Below, one piece after another: positions 25,591-36,726 of a DNA stretch of 64,000 nt. Position 1 is the stretch's first letter, and each line of letters begins with the position of its first letter. The notes below the pieces were generated by a model that worked only from the letters and a program-made list of their open reading frames with translations, was not told where the DNA came from and made no database searches. The position numbers were made by a program, and so were the translations under genes. Source of the DNA: Kitasatospora setae KM-6054 (lineage in GTDB: Bacteria > Actinomycetota > Actinomycetes > Streptomycetales > Streptomycetaceae); the NCBI RefSeq assembly GCF_000269985.1, contig NC_016109.1, forward strand, positions 4,216,001 through 4,280,000. The letters run 5' to 3'.

Positions 25591-26484
25591 TCAGGCGCGG
25601 ACGGGGGTGGTGACCGCGACGAGTTCGGTGCCGTCCGCGGCGAGGGTGAGGACGGTGCTCAGGCCGGTGAGTTCGCCGAGATGGTGGAGGTGGGTGCCGC
25701 CGCAGGCGATCGCGGCGGTGCCCTCGGGGAGGTCGGCGTGCCAGCGGCGGCGGGCGGTGAGTTCGGGGCCGGGGGCCTCGATGCCGACCGGGGCCTCGGC
25801 GGCGACCCAGGCGGCGAGGCGGGCGTTGACGTCCGCGGTGAGGGCGGGGAGGGCGTCGGCGAGGGCCGGGAGGGTGTCGGTGGCCTCGATGGTGAAGCCC
25901 TTCTTCTTCAGCGACTTGCCGAGCCGGTAGGTGTCGGTACTGGCGGCGGTGTCCATCACCGAGGCGTCCATGGCGAGGCTGTCGAAGTCGGGGTGGCCGA
26001 GGGCATCGGCGCGGCCCGGGTCCTTGCGCCAGCGGGGCGCGAGCGCCGCGTTCAGGGCGAGGGCGAGCAGGTGGCAGCCGGTGTGCGCGGCGGAGAGCCG
26101 GGCCCGGCGGTCGGCGTCGACGGCGAGTTCGGCGGTGCGTCCGACGGCCTCGGGCCCGAGCGCGCCGGCCGGCAGCACGTGCAGCACCAGCCAGGCCCAC
26201 TCCTCGTCGCCGCGCCGGACCGGGATGTCGGCGCCGGCCGCGAACTCGCCGTCGGGCCCGTACGCGCCGGTCAGGCAGTCGACGACGGGGTGCGCGGTGC
26301 CGTCGACGGTGAGGGTGCCGTGGTCGGCGGGCTGGTCGGGCCAGGTGTGGTCGACCGGGTGGAACGGGGTGGCCGCGGTGACCACCGCGGTGCGGCCGTC
26401 GGGCAGCGCGCGCACCGCGAGGACCGGCGACCGGCCGGTCACCGCCCCGGCCGGAAAGCTGACGTGGGTGGTGGGCAGGCTCAT
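25591..26484 (-). CDS. AlaX-type alanyl-tRNA editing protein / metal-dependent hydrolase
   Basis: Predicted 297 residues. It carries the two zinc-site motifs of the alanyl-tRNA-synthetase editing domain in order: HTGCHLLALAL (His-x-x-x-His) and IACGGTHLHHLGEL (Cys-x-x-x-His), after a beta-barrel-like first half. Such stand-alone proteins remove Ser or Gly wrongly attached to tRNA-Ala. ATG 26484 is the start; an upstream reading extension exists but lacks similarity. It converges with dcd. Confidence 0.85.
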   Translation of the reverse strand: MSLPTTHVSFPAGAVTGRSPVLAVRALPDGRTAVVTAATPFHPVDHTWPDQPADHGTLTVDGTAHPVVDCLTGAYGPDGEFAAGADIPVRRGDEEWAWLVLHVLPAGALGPEAVGRTAELAVDADRRARLSAAHTGCHLLALALNAALAPRWRKDPGRADALGHPDFDSLAMDASVMDTAASTDTYRLGKSLKKKGFTIEATDTLPALADALPALTADVNARLAAWVAAEAPVGIEAPGPELTARRRWHADLPEGTAAIACGGTHLHHLGELTGLSTVLTLAADGTELVAVTTPVRA

Positions 26485-26567
26485 GCGCGGGCTCCGGGCG
26501 GGGTCTGAGGGTGAGGGTGTCTGAGGGCGGGCCGAACACCCCACCCTACAAACCCGCCCGGACCGGA

Positions 26568-27560
26568 TCAGCCCAGGACCGGCAGCTTGATCAGCACCAG
26601 CAGCGCCAGCAGCTGCACCGCCGCCGCGCCGGCCGCCTTGCCCCAGGGCAGGTCGTGGATCCGGCGCACCATGATGGTCAGCAGCACCGCGCAGCCCACC
26701 CAGGTCGCCCAGCCGACCACCTGCACGACCGGGTTGGCGACCGGCAGGAAGAGCGCGAGCAGCAGCCGCGGCGCGTCGGTGGTCCAGCTGATCAGCGCGG
26801 CCAGGCCGACGGTGGACTGCCAGGGGCCGTCGCCGCCGGACTGCCGGGCCAGCGCGTAGGTGACCGCGGAGAGCACCGCGCCGGCCAGCGTGAAGCCGAC
26901 GGCGGCGCCGCCGATCGCCCAGAGCGCGACCGCGAAGGTGGAGTTCACCACCTGGTCGTAGGTGGAGTCGAGGGCGAACACCGCCAGCACGCCGTACAGC
27001 AGCGACACGCACAGCGCGGGCAGCCAGACCTGGTGGTCGCGCATCCGGTCGAAGGTGGCGCTGGGGCTGCGGTAGATGCCCAGCAGCAGCTGCCGCCAGG
27101 GCAGCCGGGGCCCGCCGGCGTGCGGCGCGGCCTGGCCGCCGGCCCGGTAGACGGCGACGTTGTCGGCGGGGCCCCCGGCCGCCGGGTAGCCGTCCGGGTG
27201 ATGGCCCTGCGGGTACCCGCCGCCACCGTCGTAGCCGCCAGCGCCGTCGTAGCCACCGCCCTGCGGGTAGCCGCCCTGCGGGTGGCCGCCGTCGTAGCCG
27301 CCGCCCTCGTACCCGTACGGCTGCTGCTCGTACGGGGCGTACCCGTACTGCTCGCCGGCCGCGAAGGCCCTGGTGTGGCCGGGCTGGTCGCCGGGGACCG
27401 GGCCGGGGCCCGGCGGGGCGGGGTGCGGGGCGGTGAAGTACTCCGGGGCGCCGGTGGACGGGCCCGGGTGGGGGTCGCCCGGGTACGGGTCGCCCTGGGG
27501 CGCGGACCAGTGCTGCCGGGGGTCGGCGCCCGGTCCGTCGTCGTGTCGATTGCCAGCCAC
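26568..27560 (-). CDS. Yip1-family membrane protein with disordered N-terminus
   Basis: Predicted 330 residues. The first 140 are low complexity, rich in Gly, Tyr, Pro and Asp with repeated GGYDGGG/GYPQGG units. The rest has WRQLLLGIYRSPSATFDRM followed by about five hydrophobic helices, the layout of bacterial Yip1-domain proteins. GTG 27560 (VAGNRHDD) is the likely start; the ribosome site is weak. The function in bacteria is unknown. Confidence 0.75.
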   Translation of the reverse strand: MAGNRHDDGPGADPRQHWSAPQGDPYPGDPHPGPSTGAPEYFTAPHPAPPGPGPVPGDQPGHTRAFAAGEQYGYAPYEQQPYGYEGGGYDGGHPQGGYPQGGGYDGAGGYDGGGGYPQGHHPDGYPAAGGPADNVAVYRAGGQAAPHAGGPRLPWRQLLLGIYRSPSATFDRMRDHQVWLPALCVSLLYGVLAVFALDSTYDQVVNSTFAVALWAIGGAAVGFTLAGAVLSAVTYALARQSGGDGPWQSTVGLAALISWTTDAPRLLLALFLPVANPVVQVVGWATWVGCAVLLTIMVRRIHDLPWGKAAGAAAVQLLALLVLIKLPVLG

Positions 27561-27717
27561 GACTCGACGGTACCCGGACGGCTGACCCTCCGTCGGGTGA
27601 TCATGGCCGCCGGGGCCGGATTGCAGCCGTCCTGTGACGGTGCGCCCCGCCCCGGCGGGCACCCTCACGACCGGCCCCGCGACCGGCCCCGCGACCGGTC
27701 CCGCGGGCGTCGGCGGC

Positions 27718-28866
27718 TCAGCCGGTGACGGGGGCTACGGGGGCGTGCACGGCGGCGGCGTTGCTGAGGCCGGCCTCGCAGCCGCCGGGGCCGGCCGAGA
27801 GCCGGACGGCGCCGACCGGGAGCCGGGTGCCGCAGGCGATCCGCAGGCCGGCCGGGAGCTCGTTCTCGGCCTCCAGGACGGCGCCGTCGCCGACCACCAC
27901 GCCGTCCAGCGAGCAGCGCTCGCCGACCTCGGCGTAGGCGCCGACGATGGAGTCCCTGACGTAGGCGCCGGCCGCGATCCGGGCGCCCGGCAGCACGACG
28001 CTGCCCTCGACGATGGCCCCGGCGGCGATCGAGGCGCCCTCGGAGACCACGGTGCCGGAGCTCAGCACGGCGGCCGGGTCGACGGCCGAGCCGGGCAGCA
28101 GCAGCGCCTCGCCGGTGGGCCCGGGGACGGCCGGGGAGTCGACCTTGCCGAGCACCAGGTCGGCCGAGCCGCGGACGAACGCGCCGGGGGTGCCCAGGTC
28201 CAGCCAGTAGGAGGTGTCGACGACGCCGCGCAGCAGCGCGCCGGTGGTGAGCAGCTCGGGGAAGGTCTCGCGCTCGACGGAGACCTCGCGGCCGGCCGGG
28301 ATCCGGTCGATCACCGAGCGGGTGAAGACGTAGCAGCCCGCGTTGATCTGGTCGGTGACGATCTGCTCGGGGGTCTCGGGCTTCTCCAGGAAGGCGAGCA
28401 CCCGGCCGTCCGGGTCGGTCGGGACGAGGCCGAAGGCGCGCGGATCGGCCACCCGGGTGAGGTGCAGGGTGACGTCGGCGCCGGAGGCGCGGTGTCCGTC
28501 GCGCAGGGCGGCGATGTCCAGGCCGGAGAGGATGTCGCCGTTGAAGACCAGGACCGGCTCGTCCGGGCCGCAGGTGAGGCCGGTGGCGGCGTTGCGGATG
28601 GCGCCGCCGGTGCCGAGCGGCTCCTCCTCGGTGAGGTAGACCAGTTCGATGCCGTACGGGCTGCCGTCCTGGAAGTGGTCGACGAAGACGTCGGCCAGGT
28701 AGGAGGTGGCGAGCACCACGCGGGTGACGCCGGCGGCGGCGGCCCGGGCCAGCTGGTGGGCGATGAACGGGACGCCCGCCACGGGCAGCATGGGTTTCGG
28801 CGTGTGGGTGGTCAACGGGCGGAGGCGGGTGCCCTTGCCGCCGACCAGCATGATCGCCTGGGTCAT
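27718..28866 (-). CDS. Sugar nucleotidyltransferase (mannose-1-phosphate guanylyltransferase-like)
   Basis: Predicted 382 residues. The N-terminus MTQAIMLVGGKGTRLRPLT is the nucleotide-binding loop, followed by KPMLPVAG, LVFNGDILSGLD with the metal Asp, and EKP. The C-terminal third is a left-handed beta-helix of hexapeptide-like repeats (SGTVVSEGASIAAGAIVEGS, LPGARIAAGAYV). This two-domain layout is found in GDP-mannose and glucose-1-phosphate transferases that feed cell-wall glycan synthesis. The sugar and nucleotide cannot be told from sequence alone. Confidence 0.87.
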   Translation of the reverse strand: MTQAIMLVGGKGTRLRPLTTHTPKPMLPVAGVPFIAHQLARAAAAGVTRVVLATSYLADVFVDHFQDGSPYGIELVYLTEEEPLGTGGAIRNAATGLTCGPDEPVLVFNGDILSGLDIAALRDGHRASGADVTLHLTRVADPRAFGLVPTDPDGRVLAFLEKPETPEQIVTDQINAGCYVFTRSVIDRIPAGREVSVERETFPELLTTGALLRGVVDTSYWLDLGTPGAFVRGSADLVLGKVDSPAVPGPTGEALLLPGSAVDPAAVLSSGTVVSEGASIAAGAIVEGSVVLPGARIAAGAYVRDSIVGAYAEVGERCSLDGVVVGDGAVLEAENELPAGLRIACGTRLPVGAVRLSAGPGGCEAGLSNAAAVHAPVAPVTG

Positions 28867-29102
28867 GTTGCTGTCTCCCGTGGTCGAATTCCGGCGGCCC
28901 GGCACGACGTGGGTCCGGTGCGCTCGCTCGGTGTCCTGGCCGGGGCGGCGTGCCATGGCCTCCGACGGGACCGGTCCTTGCCTCGGTCCCGCCGCATACT
29001 CTATTTGCTCGAACAGCGTCTGAGTGCCGCTACCCCGGTCGATCGGGTGTACGGATCAGCACGTCGGGCTACCGGCGGGGCACCGCCCCGGCCCCGTCCG
29101 GG

Positions 29103-30212
29103 CTACGGCAGCAGCCAGGAGCGGTCGGCGGGCGTGCCCGCCGCCGTGCCGCCGGAGCCGTGCAGGCGGCCCACCGCGGCGGCCGGCAGCGCCTGGTCCC
29201 AGACCTGGACGTCGGCGATCGCGCCGTCCCAGAAGTCGGTCCACTGGGACTTGTAGCGGACCCGGCCGATCTGCAGGCCGCCGGTGGTCTGCCAGATGCC
29301 GGTGACCGGGGTGGCCTGCTGGAGCGTCCCGTCGACGTACAGCAGGATCCGCTTCGCGGCCGCGTCGTAGACGCCGGTGAGCAGCGTCCACTGGCCGGTG
29401 GTGGCGGGGGCGGTGCTGAACGCCTGGTAGGTGGTGTTGTCCTGGTCGCCGGCGGCGGTCTGCACCTTGAAGACCCACTGGTTGTGCGTGCCCCAGTAGT
29501 CGCGGCCCAGGTAGAAGGAGTAGTAGCTGGCGCCGCCCTGGGTGACCACCGCCCGGCCGCCGGTCGGCGCGTTGTTGCGGACCACCGCGGACACCGTGAA
29601 GGAGTGCCCGGTGTCGACCACGGGGGCCTGGCTGTCGGCCCAGCCGATGCTGTTGCCGAACAGCTGCATGGTGGGCCCGCTGTGGCCCTCGGTCGGGCCG
29701 ATCGCCGTCCCGCCGCCGAGCACCATCCCGTTCAGCGCGGCGGGCGCCCCGGAGGCCGGCGCCCCGCCGCTCGGCACGCCGCCGGCCTTCCCGCTGGCCT
29801 TCCCGGTCGGCTTCCCGCTGCCGGACGCGGACACCGGGGCGGACACCGAGCCGGACGCCGGACCGGAGGCGGAGGCGGAGGCGGACGCGGATCCGGAGGG
29901 GGTGCCGGACGGCGCCGGGGTCAGGCCGGAGCCGCCCCCGGGCACGGCGTCGCCGTCGGGCTGGACGGTGGCGGCGGCCGGTCCCGGGTCGGCCTCGGGG
30001 ACGGTGGACGGGCGGGTGAGCACCAGGGCGCCGGCCACCAGGGCGCCGACCACGGCGACCGCGGCCGCGCCGCCGCCGATCCGGATCATCCGCTTGCGGC
30101 GCTGCTCCCGCTCCCGGGCCTCGGCGAGGGCGGCCCAGTCGGGCGTCGCGCTGCTCACCGGCGGCAGGTAGGCGGGCCCCCCGGGCCCCGGTGTTCCCCC
30201 GTCAGGACTCAT
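29103..30212 (-). CDS. Membrane-anchored LamG/concanavalin-like protein
   Basis: Predicted 369 residues. A short cytoplasmic part ending EREQRRKRMIRIGG is followed by one membrane helix (AAAVAVVGALVAGALVLT), a Ser/Ala/Pro/Gly-rich stalk of about 100 residues, and a C-terminal LamG domain (FTVSAVVRNNAPTGG, WTLLTGVYDAAAKRILLYVD, ADVQVWDQAL). It likely displays a sugar-binding domain at the cell surface. The domain is of the same kind as in the secreted protein of the island, but the gene is in core DNA. Confidence 0.78.
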   Translation of the reverse strand: MSPDGGTPGPGGPAYLPPVSSATPDWAALAEAREREQRRKRMIRIGGGAAAVAVVGALVAGALVLTRPSTVPEADPGPAAATVQPDGDAVPGGGSGLTPAPSGTPSGSASASASASGPASGSVSAPVSASGSGKPTGKASGKAGGVPSGGAPASGAPAALNGMVLGGGTAIGPTEGHSGPTMQLFGNSIGWADSQAPVVDTGHSFTVSAVVRNNAPTGGRAVVTQGGASYYSFYLGRDYWGTHNQWVFKVQTAAGDQDNTTYQAFSTAPATTGQWTLLTGVYDAAAKRILLYVDGTLQQATPVTGIWQTTGGLQIGRVRYKSQWTDFWDGAIADVQVWDQALPAAAVGRLHGSGGTAAGTPADRSWLLP

Positions 30213-30442
30213 GCGGCCGATGCTAGGACATCGCCTCCGGCCGGTACACGGCCGGGCGGGGGCCGGGACAGGGCTGTGACGTGCGGCCCCGCCGCACGCG
30301 GGACGCGCCGCACACGGGCGCCGCCACACGCGGGTCCCGCCGGGAGCGGACGCGCCGGACCCCGGCGGCCCGTGGGGGCGGCCGGGGTCCGGGACGGTGG
30401 CGGTGCGGGGGCGGTGCGGTGGCGGTGCGGTGGCGGCGCGGG

Positions 30443-32674
30443 TCAGGCGTCGACCGGCTCCGTCTCGGCGCCGGGGGTGGCCTTGACCGACTCCAGCAGC
30501 AGCTGGGCCACGTCGACGACCTTCAGGTGCTCCTTGGCCGCGCCCTCGTTCTTCTTCCCGTTGACCGAGTCGGAGAGCATCACCAGGCAGAACGGGCAGG
30601 CGGTGGAGACGATGTCCGGGTTGAGGGAGAGCGCCTCGTCCACCCGCTCGGTGTTGATCCGCTTGCCGATCCGCTCCTCCATCCACATCCGGGCGCCGCC
30701 GGCGCCGCAGCAGAAGCCGCGCTCCTTGTGGCGGTGCATCTCCTCGTTGCGCAGGCCGGGCACCCTGCCGATGATCTCGCGCGGCGGGGTGTAGACCTTG
30801 TTGTGCCGGCCGAGGTAGCACGGGTCGTGGTAGGTGATCAGGCCCTCCACCGGGTTCACCGGCAGCAGCTTGCCCTCGTCGATCAGGTGCTGGAGCAGCT
30901 GGGTGTGGTGGATGACCTCGAAGTGGCCGCCGAGCTGCGGGTACTCGTTGGCGATGGTGTTGAAGCAGTGCGGGCAGGTGGCGACGATCCGCTTGGTGGG
31001 GGCGTCCTCCAGGGCGGCGTTCAGGGTCTCGACGTTCTGCGCGCCGAGCATCTGGAACAGGAACTCGTTGCCCAGCCGGCGCGGGGAGTCGCCGGTGCAG
31101 GTCTCCTCCTTGCCGAGGATGGCGAACTTCACGCCCGCGGTGTGCAGCAGTTCGGCGAACGCCTTGGTGGTCTTCTTGGCCCGGTCCTCCAGGGCGCCGG
31201 CGCAGCCGACCCAGTAGAGGTACTCGACCTCGGCGGGGTCGATGTCCTCGCCGATCACCGGCACCTCGATGCCGGTCTCCTTCTTGAGCTCCTTGACCCA
31301 GTCGAGCCGGGCCTTGGTGGCCAGGCCCCACGGGTTGCCCTTGTTCTCCAGGTTCTTGAGCATCGTCCCGGCCTCGGTCGGGAAGCTGCTCTCGATCATC
31401 ACCTGGTAGCGGCGCATGTCGACGATGTGGTCGATGTGCTCGATGTCGACCGGGCACTGCTCGACGCAGGCGCCGCAGGTGGTGCAGGACCACAGCACGT
31501 CCGGGTCGATGACGCCGCCCAACTCACCATTGGGGCCGGCCTCGGCGGTGCCGATCAGCGGGCGCTCGGCCTCGGCGAGGGCGGCGGCGGGGACGCCGGC
31601 CAGCTGCTCGGCGGTGGCCCTCTCCTCGCCCTCCATGGACTTGCCGCCGCCCGCGAGCAGGTACGGGGCCTTGGCGAAGGCGTGCTCGCGCAGGCTCATG
31701 ATCAGCAGCTTGGGCGACAGCGGCTTGCCGGTGTTCCAGGCGGGGCACTGCGACTGGCAGCGGCCGCACTCGGTGCAGGTGGAGAAGTCGAGGATGCCCT
31801 TCCAGGAGAAGTGCTCGACCTGGGAGACGCCGAAGACGGCGTCGTCGGCCGGGTCCTCGAAGTCGATCGGGGCGCCGCCGCTGGTCATCGGGCGGAGCGC
31901 GCCGAGCGCGGTGCCGCCGTCGTCCTCGCGCTTGAAGTAGATGTTGAAGAACGCCAGGAAGCGGTGCCAGGCGACGCCCATCGAGGGGTTGACGCCGATG
32001 GTGATCGCCCAGGCGAAGGAGATGCAGATCTTCAGCATCGCGAACAGGTAGACCAGGTTGACCAGGGTGCCGTGCGCGGTGCCGTGGAAGGCGGCGGCGA
32101 TCGGGTACGAGACCAGGTAGGCCGGGTCGTAGGAGTCGACGCCCTCCAGGGCGCCCTCCAGGCCGCGGAGCATCATGATGCACAGGCCGATGCCGAGGAT
32201 CGTGTACTCGACGTAGAACGCCTGCCAGGCGATCGAGCCGGCGAACCGGGACTTGCGGCCGGCCCGGGAGGGCAGGCTGAGCAGCCGGACCACGATCAGG
32301 GTGAGGATGCCCAGGGTGGTGAGGGTGCCGATCAGCTCGACGAAGATGTTCCAGGGCAGCCAGTGGCCGATCACCGGGAGCGCGAACTCGGCGTCGAAGA
32401 GCTGGCCGAAGGCGTTCACCAGGGTGAGCACCAGCGAGAAGAAGCCGACCGCGACGAACCAGTGGGCGACGCCGACCACGCCCCAGCGGTTCATCCGGGT
32501 GTGGCCGAGGAATTCCTTGACCACGGTGGCGACCCGCTGCGCGGGCTGTCCGAAGCGGGTCGCGTCGGCGGAGCCGGTGCGCACCACCTTGTAGATGTAC
32601 AGCGCCGCACGGGCGGCGAGCGCGGTGCCGATCACGAAGGTGACCAGCGAGATGACGATCGCTGCTAGCTGCAT
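30443..32674 (-). CDS. Membrane-bound Fe-S oxidoreductase (heterodisulfide-reductase-like)
   Basis: Predicted 743 residues. The N-terminal 250 residues hold several membrane helices beginning IVISLVTFVIGTALAARAAL, with His residues that could bind haem. Two 4Fe-4S motifs follow: CTECGRCQSQCP (about 301) and CTTCGACVEQCPVD (about 397). The C-terminal half has CCG-type cysteine domains (YWVGCAGAL, CPHCF, YHDPCYLGRHN, FCCGAGGARMWMEE). This architecture is shared by large FeS-binding membrane proteins that pass electrons between a soluble partner and the quinone pool. The gene is divergent from dnaK. Confidence 0.87.
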   Translation of the reverse strand: MQLAAIVISLVTFVIGTALAARAALYIYKVVRTGSADATRFGQPAQRVATVVKEFLGHTRMNRWGVVGVAHWFVAVGFFSLVLTLVNAFGQLFDAEFALPVIGHWLPWNIFVELIGTLTTLGILTLIVVRLLSLPSRAGRKSRFAGSIAWQAFYVEYTILGIGLCIMMLRGLEGALEGVDSYDPAYLVSYPIAAAFHGTAHGTLVNLVYLFAMLKICISFAWAITIGVNPSMGVAWHRFLAFFNIYFKREDDGGTALGALRPMTSGGAPIDFEDPADDAVFGVSQVEHFSWKGILDFSTCTECGRCQSQCPAWNTGKPLSPKLLIMSLREHAFAKAPYLLAGGGKSMEGEERATAEQLAGVPAAALAEAERPLIGTAEAGPNGELGGVIDPDVLWSCTTCGACVEQCPVDIEHIDHIVDMRRYQVMIESSFPTEAGTMLKNLENKGNPWGLATKARLDWVKELKKETGIEVPVIGEDIDPAEVEYLYWVGCAGALEDRAKKTTKAFAELLHTAGVKFAILGKEETCTGDSPRRLGNEFLFQMLGAQNVETLNAALEDAPTKRIVATCPHCFNTIANEYPQLGGHFEVIHHTQLLQHLIDEGKLLPVNPVEGLITYHDPCYLGRHNKVYTPPREIIGRVPGLRNEEMHRHKERGFCCGAGGARMWMEERIGKRINTERVDEALSLNPDIVSTACPFCLVMLSDSVNGKKNEGAAKEHLKVVDVAQLLLESVKATPGAETEPVDA

Positions 32675-32907
32675 CGCTCTCCGTCTCCAGCGGCTCGGGC
32701 CCGGGGCTTCGTCCCCCCGGGCTTCCCAGTGTTCCCAGTCGTCCCCCCGGATTGTACTGGTCGGTAACTTTCCGGGTCGACGCGCCGGACATTACCGGGC
32801 GTTAACACCCTTCCAGAAGATGTTCAAGGTATGGCGGCAGTCACTCCGCCCGGAGCCACCCGTCCGGAGCACTCGGCGGGCCCGGCGCGAGATAAGCGCT
32901 CAGTAAA

Positions 32908-32928
32908 GTTGAGCGGCACGGACTCAAA
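32908..32928. promoter_or_regulatory. HAIR operator 1 of dnaK (HspR site)
   Basis: GTTGAGC-N7-ACTCAAA fits the HspR-associated inverted repeat CTTGAGT-N7-ACTCAAG with small changes. It lies about 75-95 bases before the dnaK start. HspR, encoded at 36727, binds such sites with DnaK as corepressor. Confidence 0.85.
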
Positions 32929-32932
32929 GCTG

Positions 32933-32962
32933 TTGACGTCCTCGGGATGGTCGTGCATCCTT
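32933..32962 (+). promoter_or_regulatory. Probable dnaK promoter
   Basis: TTGACG (32933-32938) and CATCCT (32956-32961) are spaced 17 bases apart between the two HAIR sites, so HspR bound at either site would block it. The -10 element matches the consensus poorly. Confidence 0.45.
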
Positions 32963-32980
32963 GAGTCCGTACTGCTCAAC
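32960..32980. promoter_or_regulatory. HAIR operator 2 of dnaK (HspR site)
   Basis: CTTGAGT-N7-GCTCAAC is a second HspR-type inverted repeat, 31 bases before the centre of the GGAGG ribosome site. The left half fits the consensus exactly. Together with site 1 it brackets the probable promoter. Confidence 0.85.
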
Positions 32981-33002
32981 TTCTTCCCCGGAGGTATTCA
33001 CG

Positions 33003-34846
<1,844 letters not shown>

Positions 34847-34850
<4 letters not shown>

Positions 34851-35437
34851 CGGAGAAGCCGCAGGGCGAGCAGCCCGGCGACGACTCCGCCGCCGAGGAG
34901 GCCGTGCTGAAGGCGGCCGAGGAAGCCGTCGCGGGTGCCGGGGCCGACGAACTGGCCGCCGCCAAGCGCGAGGCCGGCGAGCGCACCGCCGACCTGCAGC
35001 GGCTCCAGGCCGAGTACCAGAACTACCGCAAGCGGGTCGAGCGGGACCGCTCCACCGTCCGCGAGATCGCCGTCTCCAACATCCTGGAGTCGCTGGTCCC
35101 GGTGCTGGACGACATCGGCCGGGCCCGCGAGCACGGCGAGGTGACCGGCGGCTTCAAGTCGGTGGCCGAGTCGCTGGAGACGGTGGTCGCCAAGCTCGGG
35201 CTGCAGCAGTTCGGCAAGGAGGGCGAGCCCTTCGACCCGACGATCCATGAGGCGCTGATGCACAGCTACTCGTCGGACGTGACGGAGGACACCTGCGTGC
35301 AGATCCTCCAGCCGGGGTACCGGATCGGCGAGCGGATCATCCGCCCGGCGATGGTCGCGGTCGCGGAGCCCCAGCCGGGCACCCAGACCACCGGAGAGCC
35401 GGACGGCGACAAGGCCGACGGTCCGTCCGACAGCTGA
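34847..35437 (+). CDS. grpE: Nucleotide exchange factor GrpE
   Basis: Predicted 196 residues. It speeds ADP release from DnaK. An acidic, Ala/Glu-rich N-terminus leads into the coiled-coil LQRLQAEYQNYRKRVERDR, then VPVLDDIGRARE and the conserved beta-domain FDPTIHEALMH and ILQPGYRIGERIIRPAMVAV. The start ATG overlaps the dnaK stop (ATGA), so translation is coupled. Confidence 0.97.
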
Positions 35438-35450
35438 GTGGAGCACCCGT

Positions 35451-35499
35451 GCGCTGCGGAGTCGTACGTCGTCCAGTACGACGGCCGGCTCCGCAGCGC
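35451..35499 (+). promoter_or_regulatory. Long hairpin between grpE and dnaJ
   Basis: GCGCTGCGGAG (35451-35461) pairs with CTCCGCAGCGC (35489-35499), and the inside can pair further (CGTCGT with ACGACG). It starts 13 bases after grpE and ends 74 bases before dnaJ, with no T-run. It could be a partial terminator or RNA-processing or stability element that sets dnaJ-hspR levels below dnaK-grpE. Confidence 0.6.
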
Positions 35500-35573
35500 C
35501 GTATCAGGGCACCGCGCCGCGGTGCCGGCAGGCAACAGAACTTCGGTTTCCCGGGAGGTGGCGGTCAAAGGCC

Positions 35574-36719
35574 ATGAGCGCTAAGGACTACGTGGAGAAG
35601 GACTACTACAAGGTCCTCGGCGTGCCCAAGGACGCCACCGCCGCAGAGATCAAGAAGACCTACCGCAAGCTGGCCCGCGAGTTCCACCCGGACGCGAACA
35701 AGGGCGACGCCAAGGCGGAGGAGCGCTTCAAGGACATCTCCGAGGCGTACGACGTGCTCTCGGACGAGAAGCGCCGCAAGGAGTACGACGAGGCCCGCTC
35801 GCTGTTCGCGGGCGGCGGCTTCCGGCCCGGCGGGGCGGGCGCGGCCGGCGGGTTCGACTTCGGTGACCTGTTCAACGGCGGCTCGCCGGGCGGCGGCGGG
35901 ATCGGCGACGTGTTCGGCGGCCTGTTCAACCGCGGCGGCCGACAGGCGGCCCAGCCGCGCCGCGGCGCGGACGTCGAGACCGAGGTCACGCTGAACTTCG
36001 AGGAGGCCGTGGACGGCGCCACCGTGCCGCTGCGGATGACCTCCCAGGCGGCCTGCCGCGCCTGCGCGGGCACCGGCGCCAAGGCCGGCACCACGCCGCG
36101 GGTCTGCCCGACCTGCGTCGGCGCCGGCACCGTCAGCCGCGGCCAGGGCGCCTTCGCGCTCTCCGAGCCCTGCCGGGACTGCAAGGGCCGCGGCATGATC
36201 GTCGACGACCCGTGCACCGTCTGCCACGGCAGCGGCCGGGCCTCCTCGGCCCGCACCATGCAGGTCCGGATCCCGGCCGGGGTGCAGGACGGGCAGCGGA
36301 TCCGGCTCAAGGGCAAGGGCGCCCAGGGCGAGCGCGGCGGCCAGCCCGGCGACCTGTACGTCAGCGTGCACGTCGACCCGCACCCGGTGTTCGGGCGCAA
36401 GGGCGACAACCTCACGGTGACCGTGCCGGTGAGCTTCCCCGAAGCCGCGCTGGGCGGCACCATCGAGGTGCCGACCCTGAACGGCCCGGCCGTGAAGCTC
36501 AAGCTGCCGCCCGGCAGCGCCAACGGCCTGACCATGCGGGCCCGCGGCAAGGGCGCCACCCGCAAGGACGGCACCCGCGGCGACCTGCTGGTCACCGTGG
36601 AGGTCACGGTGCCCAAGCACGTCACCGGAGAGGCGCTGACCGCGCTGGAGCAGTACCGCGAGGCCACCGCCTCGGACGACCCGCGAGCCGCCCTGTTCAA
36701 GGCGGCGGAGGGAGCGTGA
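35574..36719 (+). CDS. dnaJ: Chaperone DnaJ (Hsp40)
   Basis: Predicted 381 residues. J domain at 10-75 with His-Pro-Asp at 38-40 (REFHPDANKG), then a Gly/Phe-rich linker (about 80-120). The zinc-finger region has four Cys-x-x-Cys-x-Gly-x-Gly repeats: CRACAGTG, CPTCVGAG, CRDCKGRG and CTVCHGSG. The C-terminal client-binding domain contains VRIPAGVQDGQRIRLKGKG. It stimulates DnaK ATPase and delivers substrates. Third gene of the operon. Confidence 0.97.
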   Translation: MSAKDYVEKDYYKVLGVPKDATAAEIKKTYRKLAREFHPDANKGDAKAEERFKDISEAYDVLSDEKRRKEYDEARSLFAGGGFRPGGAGAAGGFDFGDLFNGGSPGGGGIGDVFGGLFNRGGRQAAQPRRGADVETEVTLNFEEAVDGATVPLRMTSQAACRACAGTGAKAGTTPRVCPTCVGAGTVSRGQGAFALSEPCRDCKGRGMIVDDPCTVCHGSGRASSARTMQVRIPAGVQDGQRIRLKGKGAQGERGGQPGDLYVSVHVDPHPVFGRKGDNLTVTVPVSFPEAALGGTIEVPTLNGPAVKLKLPPGSANGLTMRARGKGATRKDGTRGDLLVTVEVTVPKHVTGEALTALEQYREATASDDPRAALFKAAEGA

Positions 36720-36726
36720 GACCCCG

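Noticed and set aside
29103..31493. Minus-strand open frame fusing Fe-S oxidoreductase region to the LamG protein
   Set aside because: The upstream part is out of frame with the real oxidoreductase; the LamG gene has its own start at 30212.
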